Below, in pieces: positions 1 through 8,038 of a stretch of DNA of 64,000 bases. The notes under the pieces were generated by a model. The model searched no databases. It worked only from the letters and a program-made list of their open reading frames with translations, and was not told the origin of the DNA. Source of the DNA: Glaciimonas soli (GTDB lineage Bacteria; Pseudomonadota; Gammaproteobacteria; Burkholderiales; Burkholderiaceae_D); assembly GCF_009497155.1 (NCBI RefSeq), contig NZ_WINI01000007.1:193137-257136 (forward strand), read 5' to 3'. The first letter of the stretch is position 1; each line of letters starts with the position of its first letter. The position numbers and the translations under genes are program-made.

Positions 1-40
1 ACGGACATTATGTGATTTTAAATAATCATTTCAAAAACTA

Positions 41-112
41 CCGCCATCATCCTCGCGAACGCGGGGATCCAAGTTACGTAAGATGGATTCCCGCCTTCGC
101 GGGAATGACGAG
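41..112. repeat. dRS3-like/REP inverted-repeat pair
   Basis: Two copies of a short palindrome face each other. The right one, at 87-106, is ATTCCC-N8-GGGAAT. The left one, around 48-70, is a degenerate version. Flanking bases (TCC before, GAC after) are conserved in the pair at 44726-44904. The ATTCCC-N8-GGGAAT form is that of the Neisseria dRS3 repeat and of REP-like repeats in beta- and gammaproteobacteria. It lies just downstream of rmuC. Confidence 0.7.
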
Positions 113-151
113 GTCATTTTAAGAATGATAGATTGGCCTTGCTCAATCTAA

Positions 152-1663
152 TTAAATGCCCTCTTCATCCGGCAAAGCATCTTCTTCCGGCTCAGTTTCA
201 ATTGCCAACGCACCACCCAATAGCTTCTGCGCTACATCACTCGGCAGCGCTTCCACCGATTTCAACTGACGCGTCATGGCGCGGCTGCGTACTTCGGCTT
301 TCTCAATATTGCTTGCGGCACGCTCCAAGGCTTGCTTGGTTTTTGCCAACACGTCGCCAAATTTAGTGAATTCTGTTTTCACCGCACCCAGCACTTGCCA
401 CACTTCCGACGAACGCTTTTCCAACGCCAAAGTACGGAAACCCATTTGCAAACTATTGAGTAACGCCGATAAAGTCGATGGCCCAGCGATGCTGATCCGA
501 TGTATGCGTTGCAAATCATCAGCCAAACCGGGGCGCCGCATGATCTCAGCATACAAACCTTCGGTCGGTAAAAACAGAATCGCAAAGTCAGTGGTCAATG
601 GCGGCGACAGATATTTTTCGGCGATGGTCTTGGCTTCGCCGCGAATGGCGTTTTCCAGCTCACGTCCGGCCTGTGCCACACCGTCAGCATCTGCGCGATC
701 GGCGGCATCAACGATACGTTCATACTGCTCTTTCGGAAACTTGGCATCAATCGGCATCCATACCGGTGTGCCACCATCATCGTTGCCGGGCAATTTGATG
801 GCAAACTCCACCCGCGCTCCGGTGCCAGGTATGGTTTCGACGTTCTTGGCGTATTGCTCTGGCGTCAATACCTGCTCTAATAACATTTCCAGTTGCACTT
901 CACCCCATGTGCCGCGCGTTTTGACGTTAGTGAGCACGCGTTTGAGATCGCCAACGCCAATCGCCAATTGCTGCATTTCCCCCAAGCCTTGATGCACTTT
1001 TTCCAAGCGATCTGAAACGATCTGAAATGACTCCCCCAAGCGTTTTTCCAAGGTCGCATGAAGTTTCTCATCGACCGTTTTGCGCATTTCTTCCAGACGT
1101 AAACCGTTATCGTTTTGCAGGTCTTTGATTTTGGCTTCCAAGGTGGTACGAATTTCCGCCATGCGTTGTGCATTTGATTCTGTCAGCGTTACCAAAGTCT
1201 GATTCAGCGTATCGCCAAAACGTTTAAGTGATTGCGCCTGTTCTTCGCGATTGCTTTGTGCTTGTTGGTTCAACGTCAAACGCATGCTATCTAATTGCTG
1301 TGCGTTGGTTTCATTGAGCTTGACCAGTTGTTGAGCAAACGTATCGATCTGATTATTTTGCATCGTAGCGACACTGGTCATCTGCGCTGCCAGCGTTTGC
1401 TGAAACTGTCCAAAATTGCTGCCTAGTTCTTGTCGCGTACTTTGCGCGCTGGTTTGCACTTCGCTGCGCAGCTCTTGCTGACTGCGATGCTGGCGTTCGC
1501 TAATGTCGTGCTGCTGGCGCTGTAAATCCGTTTGTAACTGCGTCAGTTGTGGTGCGATTTGCTCTCCCAACCCACGGCCATTGCGCAGAATTGCAATCAC
1601 TTGCAAGACAATGACAACAGCGGCTAATAACAAGAAAATAATGAATTCGATCTGGGTGGTCAT
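152..1663 (-). CDS. rmuC: DNA recombination protein RmuC
   Basis: 503 aa, the usual RmuC length. One N-terminal membrane segment (about residues 6-27) anchors the protein. It is followed by a long glutamine-rich coiled coil (about 35-210) and then the conserved RmuC nuclease-like domain (about 215-450), with stretches such as TRGTWGEVQLE and WMPIDAKFPKEQYER. E. coli RmuC limits inversions at short inverted repeats. The acidic C-terminal tail (EPEEDALPDEEG) is ordinary for the family. The gene stands alone. The next gene on the same strand is 75 bp upstream. The identification is firm from the central domain; the biochemical role is inferred from the family. Confidence 0.93.
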   Translation of the reverse strand: MTTQIEFIIFLLLAAVVIVLQVIAILRNGRGLGEQIAPQLTQLQTDLQRQQHDISERQHRSQQELRSEVQTSAQSTRQELGSNFGQFQQTLAAQMTSVATMQNNQIDTFAQQLVKLNETNAQQLDSMRLTLNQQAQSNREEQAQSLKRFGDTLNQTLVTLTESNAQRMAEIRTTLEAKIKDLQNDNGLRLEEMRKTVDEKLHATLEKRLGESFQIVSDRLEKVHQGLGEMQQLAIGVGDLKRVLTNVKTRGTWGEVQLEMLLEQVLTPEQYAKNVETIPGTGARVEFAIKLPGNDDGGTPVWMPIDAKFPKEQYERIVDAADRADADGVAQAGRELENAIRGEAKTIAEKYLSPPLTTDFAILFLPTEGLYAEIMRRPGLADDLQRIHRISIAGPSTLSALLNSLQMGFRTLALEKRSSEVWQVLGAVKTEFTKFGDVLAKTKQALERAASNIEKAEVRSRAMTRQLKSVEALPSDVAQKLLGGALAIETEPEEDALPDEEGI

Positions 1664-1738
1664 AAGGTTCTATTTGCTGAATGTTCAAAATCACAAAATA
1701 TTTGGGCTGCCATCGCAGCCCTTGATGTTACTTAATAA

Positions 1739-2164
1739 CTAATCGACTTTATCGGCCTTGTTGCGCATCCAATCAGCCGTTTCAAAAAATGATGACATCA
1801 GCCGCAGTTGCAAGGATTCATCGAAGCCAACGCCCTGCATCGCCAACGCCATGCAGCGCAGCCATTGATCACGCTCCGGTGTAGCAATCGCGTAAGGTAA
1901 ATGGCGCGCCCGCAAACGCGGGTGGCCGAAACGCTCAACAAACAAATCGGGCCCGCCGCTCCAACCGGACAAGAACCAATAAAACTTGTCACGTGAACCA
2001 TCCAATGTGGTTGGATGCAAGGCGCGGATAGTCGCAAAAGCAGGCTCCAAATCCATTAAATCGTAAAAGCGGTCGACTAACTCGCGTAATTTGATGTCGC
2101 CACCGATGCGTTGATAGAGCGTTGGTGTCGGTTCTACTTCAGGTAATTTTTCAGATATATTCAT
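1739..2164 (-). CDS. Group II truncated haemoglobin (GlbO type)
   Basis: 141 aa from the chosen ATG (MNISEKLPEVE). An upstream in-frame ATG at 2221 would add 19 unconserved residues. The fold is the 2-on-2 globin. LYQRIGG near the N terminus and FYDLMD supply the B-helix region with Tyr B10. YWFLSGWSGGP and the GHPRLRARH segment carry the proximal His. RDQWLRCM carries the Trp G8 typical of groups II and III. Proteins of this family bind O2 and may handle nitric oxide or peroxide stress. The gene is not visibly in an operon with rmuC. Confidence 0.9.
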   Translation of the reverse strand: MNISEKLPEVEPTPTLYQRIGGDIKLRELVDRFYDLMDLEPAFATIRALHPTTLDGSRDKFYWFLSGWSGGPDLFVERFGHPRLRARHLPYAIATPERDQWLRCMALAMQGVGFDESLQLRLMSSFFETADWMRNKADKVD

Positions 2165-2306
2165 AGAGCGAGATGATACCGCAAGCTGACGCCGCATTAC
2201 ATTGAACGGCGTACAAGCCATACCAATAACAGCCTGTCAAAGAAAGATGCCGCGATAATTAATAAACCCTCAACACTCTGCGCTGGTATATAGAACGTAA
2301 TTACCA

Positions 2307-3119
2307 TCAATCCTTGAATTTAGCTGAACGCTTGCCCGCGTTGGCCATCATGGCCTCTTGCAGATCGTTAGACATCAACATCGCTGCGTTCCAAGTGGCA
2401 ATGTATTTCAGACCGTCGGCTACCGAATGATCGCGTGCGTAAGTGATCATCTCCTTGGTGCCGCGAATGGCGAGAGGCGATTTTGCTGCAATGTTGGCGG
2501 CAATCTCCAACACTCCCTCGCGTAGCGCTTCGTGGGATTCGAATACGCGGTTGACCAAATGAATTTCGCGGGCCTCCGCTGCATCCACCTTGCGCGCCGT
2601 GTAGGCCAATTCGCGCGCCATGCCTTCTCCTATGAGCTTTGGCAGCCGTTGTAGCGTGCCTACATCGGCGGTCATGCCGATGTCGACCTCCTTAATGCTG
2701 AAATAAGCGTCGCTTGAGCAATAACGCATGTCGGCGCAAGTAATCAAATCGATACCGCCACCAACACAAGCGCCATGCACTGCGGCTAATACCGGCTTGC
2801 GGCAGCGCTCCAGACTGGTTAGCGTGTCTTGCAAATGTAGAATTAAGCTACGCAAGGCTTCACGCTTGCGTCCGTCGCATTCGTTCTGGATTTGCGATCC
2901 CAGTCCCGACATCATTTGCAGATCTATGCCAGAGGTGAAATTTTTTCCTTCTCCTTCGAGAATAGCTACCCGCGCCTCCGGTGTCGCATCCACCCATTCG
3001 AAAGCTGTACGAATCTCTTGCCACATCTGCATGTTCATCGCATTTGCCTTGTCCGGGCGATTCAGGCGAACAATGGCGATGTTCTGCGTCAGACTGACGG
3101 ATAAAGTTTCATAAGTCAT
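2307..3119 (-). CDS. Crotonase family, delta3,5-delta2,4-dienoyl-CoA isomerase-like
   Basis: 270 aa, one crotonase domain. The oxyanion-hole segments are SGIDLQMMSG (about 64-73) and HGACVGGGIDL (about 114-124). The run KEVDIGMTADVGTLQRLPK (about 143-161) closely follows eukaryotic ECH1, where the Glu and Asp of this segment are the catalytic acid/base pair. That favours dienoyl-CoA isomerase over a plain enoyl-CoA hydratase. The role would be beta-oxidation of unsaturated fatty acids with odd-positioned double bonds. No other fatty-acid genes are adjacent. Family assignment is firm; the exact reaction is inferred. Confidence 0.82.
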   Translation of the reverse strand: MTYETLSVSLTQNIAIVRLNRPDKANAMNMQMWQEIRTAFEWVDATPEARVAILEGEGKNFTSGIDLQMMSGLGSQIQNECDGRKREALRSLILHLQDTLTSLERCRKPVLAAVHGACVGGGIDLITCADMRYCSSDAYFSIKEVDIGMTADVGTLQRLPKLIGEGMARELAYTARKVDAAEAREIHLVNRVFESHEALREGVLEIAANIAAKSPLAIRGTKEMITYARDHSVADGLKYIATWNAAMLMSNDLQEAMMANAGKRSAKFKD

Positions 3120-3408
3120 TTAAAAGCTTTCTGTAGGATTGGTTGGCGCAACGCGTTTTGGGCCAGATGAGACGACCTGAACATGAAGGTCGACTGCAAT
3201 TCATAGATTAAAAAATATACATCAATTTGGCATTTTGGGAACGACGAGATGCCAAATATTGAACAGACGACCTACCCGAAATTTCCCAGAACTTTGACGT
3301 TAAAAGCGGGAAGCGCAAAAAATGGAGGAAATCGCACATTAAAGTTGCATCGTAACAATATAATGCAGCTTAACGGGCTCTGCCTCGTTTTTTTTGAGAT
3401 CAACCATC

Positions 3409-4254
3409 ATGAAATCGACACATATAATTGCTGTGATAGCTCTCTCGACGCTTGCCGCGTCTTCCTCGGCGCAGGCGATCTTTCATGCCGACTACGAAGA
3501 TGGCACGGTGAGTTCTGGATATCCGACGAAAGGCCCGGACCGAGTCGAAATTCCAGGTATCGAACCGGGTCTCGCCACCGCCCAAGATGCTGCTTATATT
3601 GTGGCCGGCGGCGCTCATAACACTGCTTTCGCGGTCGCGAACAAGGTGGTTTTGGATGACCCTGCTTATGTGGGCGGCGGTTTCCCGCGCAGCGAATTCG
3701 GACTTGGGCACGTAGCAGGTGCCAGCTATCGCGACGGCGACCATGGCTTATACACTTTCAGTATGTTGTTGAAAGATCTCGTGCCGTCCGTGAAAGGCAC
3801 ACGCAAAGCACCTTCCGAGGATGTGGTCTGGCAGTTCAAACATCACGGCGGCGGGCACGATATTCATCTATCACTTCAGGGTACGCAGCTCAAACTCGGT
3901 TGGGGTGGCAATGCCTATAAGATGGTAGTCATCGACAATGTCATGCCCTATGTGAACCAGTGGATAGATTTTCGTTTCGATGTCCTCTGGAAGAGCGACA
4001 ACTCTGGCGATTTCACCTTCCAGATGAAATTGCCCGGAGAAACGGGGTTAGGACACACCGTCGCGATGAAAAATCTCCAGACTTATGTGACCGCGAGTCC
4101 CGACGGCACACCGTGGACCGGCATCGGCTCTGTCCAGTATGGCGTGTATCGCAATGGGGCCAAATCGGCGGCTGGCGACACGAAGACGCTCATCGTCTAC
4201 CACGATGAAGTCACAGCAACCAACTTCACCGCCAAGCCGAAGCCTTCGAACTAA
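3409..4254 (+). CDS. Secreted polysaccharide lyase-like protein
   Basis: 281 aa from ATG 3409. An in-frame start at 3394 would only lengthen the signal peptide. Residues 1-22 (MKSTHIIAV...SSSAQA) form a cleavable Sec signal. The mature part resembles concanavalin-like polysaccharide lyases: an early DYEDGT strand, GGGFPRSEFG, VVWQFKHHGGGHD with clustered His and Gln, KLPGETG, and a final QYGVYR. These fit a jelly-roll lyase (heparin lyase I/glucuronan lyase-like) cleaving an acidic polysaccharide in the periplasm or outside the cell. It stands alone, with no sugar transporter beside it. The substrate cannot be told. Confidence 0.6.
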   Translation: MKSTHIIAVIALSTLAASSSAQAIFHADYEDGTVSSGYPTKGPDRVEIPGIEPGLATAQDAAYIVAGGAHNTAFAVANKVVLDDPAYVGGGFPRSEFGLGHVAGASYRDGDHGLYTFSMLLKDLVPSVKGTRKAPSEDVVWQFKHHGGGHDIHLSLQGTQLKLGWGGNAYKMVVIDNVMPYVNQWIDFRFDVLWKSDNSGDFTFQMKLPGETGLGHTVAMKNLQTYVTASPDGTPWTGIGSVQYGVYRNGAKSAAGDTKTLIVYHDEVTATNFTAKPKPSN

Positions 4255-4565
4255 GCCGTGCGTGACTACATGGTTATCAAGGAATTCCCGAAGTAAAACT
4301 GCGGCAGTTTTAACGCGAATAGGCAATTGCCAGTAAAAACTGGCCAGGAATATTTAGCCAGCCACAATGCAACCCGAACTAGATTTGATCTGATACAGCC
4401 AGTCAGATCAAGTTTGAACATCGATAGAAGGCGCTGAATGATTTCGTTACAAAACATGTAAGTTCTATCAGTTACCTGATAGTTCCAAATATGCAATATT
4501 TTCGGTTGATCTGCTCATTCGCGGTCAGTGTGGTTTTAATCGCGCACAATTAAGCCGAGGGAAAA

Positions 4566-4919
4566 ATGCCTTTTATCAGTAACGTTTTAAAAAGTCGTTT
4601 TGCAAAAAAATATGCCGGGGTAATCGGTCTGTGCACGATTATTTTATTTGTCATCAATCCTGAGCTATTGTCTTTTGTACTATTGATGAATGTTATCGGT
4701 GCCGATATTTTCATTTTGTTGGTTAGTATTCAATTACGCCAAAACTGGACTGCAATCAACGTGTTTTTAATTAGCCCTATTCACTTTTGGTTTAAGCGCG
4801 TTTTTATGAGGAAGCAAGCCTCACCTGCATTGATTTCACATGGCAAATCTCCTAAGCTACAGGAAAGTGTATTCCCTCAATCGGCAACATTCAGCCCAAC
4901 TGAGACTTCGGAAAAATAA
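4566..4919 (+). CDS. Small inner-membrane protein, unknown
   Basis: 117 aa and not recognised. Two hydrophobic stretches are clear, about residues 17-34 (AGVIGLCTIILFVINPE) and 35-54 (LLSFVLLMNVIGADIFILLV), followed by a basic amphipathic segment and a Ser/Pro-rich tail. The ATG is preceded by AGCCGAGGGAAAA, a reasonable ribosome binding site. The interval before it (4255-4565) contains two weak hairpins (around 4295-4311 and 4327-4343) and nothing else I recognise. Codon use is more A+T-rich than in neighbours. It could be a recent acquisition or a lineage-specific gene. Confidence 0.5.
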   Translation: MPFISNVLKSRFAKKYAGVIGLCTIILFVINPELLSFVLLMNVIGADIFILLVSIQLRQNWTAINVFLISPIHFWFKRVFMRKQASPALISHGKSPKLQESVFPQSATFSPTETSEK

Positions 4920-5233
4920 AGTACTTTGTAACTGCTCAACGTATGGGGAAGTCTTAAGCAAAATGCCAAAAAATGGCTATTTGCGCATTTCATCCACCGA
5001 TAATTACTGTTCATCCCTGTTTTTACTCACTTCATCCCCTCGAACGTGCAGCTTGTCGCAATTTCATACCACAAGGCAACAATCCTCATTACAGTTAGTC
5101 ATGCTCTATCTGCAAATTCCCCTTTAAATAGATAGACTTAGCAGCAGAAAACGCTGTGAAACATAGTAAGATTGCGAGTTCCCGCAAGACAATTATTTGG
5201 CAATAGAACAATGCAATAAAATCAAGTGAATTT

Positions 5234-5316
5234 GCATAACTGTTTAGACCCGGTGCCCCGAAGCAGGTAGAACGACCGGTACGACAAGGAAGGGGCCGAC
5301 GTATAAACAGTTATGC
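5234..5316 (+). ncRNA. Candidate structured leader RNA upstream of the RND efflux operon
   Basis: A perfect 13-bp inverted repeat (GCATAACTGTTTA at 5234-5246, complement at 5304-5316) encloses 57 nt that are much more GC-rich than the surrounding A+T-rich intergenic DNA. Inside, GCCCC near 5255 can pair with GGGGC near 5292, and ACCGGT-like and ACGAC motifs recur. The element ends 54 nt before the efflux operon start codon. I could not match it to a riboswitch class I know. It may be a cis-regulatory RNA, or alternatively a small palindromic mobile element. The rest of 4920-5370 shows nothing recognisable. Confidence 0.45.
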
Positions 5317-5370
5317 TGGCTTACATAAGAGTTCCGTAAAGAGAAAATCATTAAACTTTGGGAGAGTTGG

Positions 5371-6792
5371 ATGCGTTTGTATCAAATGATGGTCAGCATA
5401 CCCCTGCTGACCGTGATCGCAGGTTGTGTGGTCGGGCCGACTTATCAAGTCCCCACGCCAACTACCGCGTCACAAGCTGTGTTACCGCAGTTTCAGGCAA
5501 ATTTACCGACTACCGCCAAGGGCACTAGTGATCTGGTGAACTGGTGGGCGCAATTTGATGATCCTCTGATGGCTGAATTGGTGGATACGGCATTGACCAA
5601 CAATCCGACAGTCGCTCAAGCGCTGGCGCGGGTTGCTCAGGCACGTGCTCAGGCTTCTGCCAACGGTTTGTATCCAAAACTTAACGCCGATGCCAGCAGC
5701 TCGCGTAGCAATAACATTAGTATTGGCCAATCCATCCCCAGCACCTATAGCACTGCAGCCTTTGACGCCACATGGGAACTCGACCTGTTTGGCGGTATCC
5801 GCAAAGGTAACGAAGCCGCTGATGATCGCTACCGCGCTCGTCAGGCAGACTGGCATGGTTCACGCGTAACGCTGGCGGCTGAAGTCGGTACCGATTTGGT
5901 CAATTATCGCGCTTGTGTGGCGACCGCTGCAGTGCTGGCGGAAAATGTCAGCTCCAGTCAGCAAACCACGCAGCTGACCGAACTCAAAGTAAAAGCGGGC
6001 TTCACCGCACCAGCTGACGGCTCACTAAGCAACGCTACTACCGCCGATGCCAAGCAGCGTTTGACGCAACAACGCGCCGAGTGTGATGTCGATATCAAAG
6101 CGTTGGTTGAATTGACGGATATTCCAGAGCCCACTCTGCGCAGCAAGCTCGCCGCCAATCCGCGTTTGCCACAGCCGCGCGACTTCACTGTGACTGCGAT
6201 ACCGGCCAAGGTATTGTCACAACGTCCCGACATCGCTGCTGCCGAACGTGACTTAGCTGCCGCCAGTGCCAATATCAATGTCGCTGAAGCCAAGCGTTAT
6301 CCCAGCATATCGCTGCTCGGCAGCATCGGCGTTCTGGGCTTGCATCTGGATGGCACAACCCAACGTTCCAATTCATGGTCGTTCGGGCCAACCTTCACGC
6401 TGCCAATAATGGATGGCGGCCAGCGCAAAGCCGATGTCGCTCTGGCGCAAGCCACTTACGATGAGGCCTATGCCAAATATCAGGCGCAGGTACGCGGTGC
6501 GGTACGTGAAATCGAAGGTGCATTGGTGCAATTGGATGCCAACACCCGACGTGAAGATGATGCAGCCGATTCGGCGCGTGATTATCAACGTTACTTTCAC
6601 GCCAACGACGATAAATTCAAAGCCGGTAGCGGTAGTTTGTTAGATCTGGAAGAAGCCCGCCGCACCTCGCTGATTGCACAGCAAACCTTGATTGGCGTAC
6701 AACGTGACCGCATCAATGCGTGGATTGCGTTGTACAAAGCATTGGGTGGCGGTTGGCTTAGCACTGCCGATAATGACGCCAAAATTCAATAA
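5371..6792 (+). CDS. RND efflux outer-membrane factor lipoprotein (NodT/OprM family)
   Basis: 473 aa. The N terminus (MRLYQMMVSIPLLTVIAGC) is a lipoprotein signal with its lipobox Cys at residue 19, followed by VGPTYQVP as in OprM-type proteins. Two repeated outer-membrane-efflux-protein domains follow, with the typical WWAQFDDPLM, FDATWELDLFGG and RPDIAAAERDLAAASANI segments. The protein trimerises to form the exit duct of the tripartite pump. The adaptor and pump genes follow at 32 and 11 bp on the same strand, so this is the first gene of the operon. No local regulator (TetR, LysR or two-component) is adjacent, which makes the leader element more interesting. Confidence 0.92.
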   Translation: MRLYQMMVSIPLLTVIAGCVVGPTYQVPTPTTASQAVLPQFQANLPTTAKGTSDLVNWWAQFDDPLMAELVDTALTNNPTVAQALARVAQARAQASANGLYPKLNADASSSRSNNISIGQSIPSTYSTAAFDATWELDLFGGIRKGNEAADDRYRARQADWHGSRVTLAAEVGTDLVNYRACVATAAVLAENVSSSQQTTQLTELKVKAGFTAPADGSLSNATTADAKQRLTQQRAECDVDIKALVELTDIPEPTLRSKLAANPRLPQPRDFTVTAIPAKVLSQRPDIAAAERDLAAASANINVAEAKRYPSISLLGSIGVLGLHLDGTTQRSNSWSFGPTFTLPIMDGGQRKADVALAQATYDEAYAKYQAQVRGAVREIEGALVQLDANTRREDDAADSARDYQRYFHANDDKFKAGSGSLLDLEEARRTSLIAQQTLIGVQRDRINAWIALYKALGGGWLSTADNDAKIQ

Positions 6793-6824
6793 GTCCTACA
6801 CAAGATAATTACAAAAGACCTTCT

Positions 6825-8027
6825 ATGAAAAAGCTCTCTTGCAAACATATTACGGCAATCGCCCTTATCGCTGTCATCGGTAGCGGTGTGTTTTGGTACA
6901 CCCGCGCCAGTCAAAGCAAGCCGGCAGATAAACCAACTAGTGGTGATCAGGTTAAAGCTGCCCTGAACGTCACCACCATCAAAGCCGAGAATAGTGACTG
7001 GCCGACTTCCTTAACTGCTAACGGCAGCGTCGCTGCCTGGCAAGAGGCAGTGGTCGGCAGCGAGTTAAGCGGTTTGCAGTTAGCCGAAGTCCGCGTCAAT
7101 GTCGGCGATGTTGTACATCGTGGTCAAGTGTTGGCACGCTTTGATAGCGACAGCGTGGCAGCACAATTGGCGCAACAAAAAGCCGCGTTGGAAGAAGCCC
7201 GCGCAGCTTTGTTTGAAGCACAATCAAACGTTGAACGTGCACAGACTTTAGCTAACAGCGGCGCCTTGAGCGCACAGCAAACCACACAATATGCAGTGGC
7301 GGAACGCAGCGCCAAGGCACGTGTACTGAATGCCCAGGCGACTCTGGATATGCAGCAAATTCGCATGCGCCAGACACAAGTGCTTGCGCCTGACGATGGC
7401 GTGATTTCTTCGCGCACCGCCACTGTCGGCGCAGTCACGAATTCGGGACAAGAGTTATTCAAATTGATACGTAAGAATCGGTTGGAATGGCGTGCCGAAG
7501 TCAATGCCAGCGATCTGCTGCGGATTCAACCGGGTCAGGCGGTGAAATTAACCATCACCAACGGCCTCACCGTCGATGGCAAAGTACGCATGATTGCGCC
7601 TACCGTAGACTCTGCAACTCGCAACGGTCTGGTGTATGTTGATTTGCCTGCTCCGGGCGCAGTCCATGCAGGTATGTTTGGTACCGGCGAGTTCGAAATT
7701 GGCAGCGCGGAAGGACTCAGCTTGCCACAAGCTGCCGTGGTGATACGCGATGGTTATAGCTATGTGTACCAAATTGGTAAGGACAATAAAGTCACGCAAA
7801 TCAAAGTTAGCCTGGGACGACGCGTCGGCAACCGGATTGAAGTGACTAATGGGATTAACGAGAACATGGCGCTGGTGGCACAAGGTGCCGGCTTCTTAGC
7901 TGATGGTGACACGGTCAATGTGGTGGCTGCACCAACTGCACCGGCGTCATCCGCAGTTACTTCGCCCGCTAAAACACACTCAGCAAGTGCAAAAGTAGCA
8001 GGCACTTCAACCTTAGCTTCGAAATAA
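6825..8027 (+). CDS. RND efflux periplasmic adaptor (membrane fusion protein)
   Basis: 400 aa. The N-terminal hydrophobic segment (about 9-27) is a signal or membrane anchor. The order is that of HlyD/AcrA adaptors: a first half-lipoyl motif (ELSGLQLAEVRVNVGDVVHRGQ), an alpha-helical hairpin (about 100-165, rich in Ala, Gln and Glu), a second half-lipoyl segment (VLAPDDGVISSRTATVG), a beta-barrel and a membrane-proximal domain. The Ala/Ser/Thr-rich C-terminal tail is low complexity. It bridges the pump and the outer-membrane factor. It is the middle gene of the operon. Confidence 0.92.
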   Translation: MKKLSCKHITAIALIAVIGSGVFWYTRASQSKPADKPTSGDQVKAALNVTTIKAENSDWPTSLTANGSVAAWQEAVVGSELSGLQLAEVRVNVGDVVHRGQVLARFDSDSVAAQLAQQKAALEEARAALFEAQSNVERAQTLANSGALSAQQTTQYAVAERSAKARVLNAQATLDMQQIRMRQTQVLAPDDGVISSRTATVGAVTNSGQELFKLIRKNRLEWRAEVNASDLLRIQPGQAVKLTITNGLTVDGKVRMIAPTVDSATRNGLVYVDLPAPGAVHAGMFGTGEFEIGSAEGLSLPQAAVVIRDGYSYVYQIGKDNKVTQIKVSLGRRVGNRIEVTNGINENMALVAQGAGFLADGDTVNVVAAPTAPASSAVTSPAKTHSASAKVAGTSTLASK

Positions 8028-8038
8028 GCGAGGACACC

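Noticed and set aside
276-992. Long open frame opposite rmuC
   Set aside because: It is antisense to a well-conserved gene and has no ribosome binding site or recognisable domain.
4295-4343. Two small hairpins after the lyase gene considered as terminators
   Set aside because: One has almost no loop and the other a six-base stem without a T-run.
4840-5127. 95-codon open frame after the small membrane protein
   Set aside because: It overlaps that gene, has Ser/Thr/Cys-rich non-protein-like composition and no start signal.
5234-5316. Possible integron attC site because of the GCATAAC/GTTATGC ends
   Set aside because: The core sites do not fit RYYYAAC/GTTRRRY, pairing is one continuous 13-bp stem without the extrahelical bases and spacers of attC, and no gene cassettes or integrase are present.
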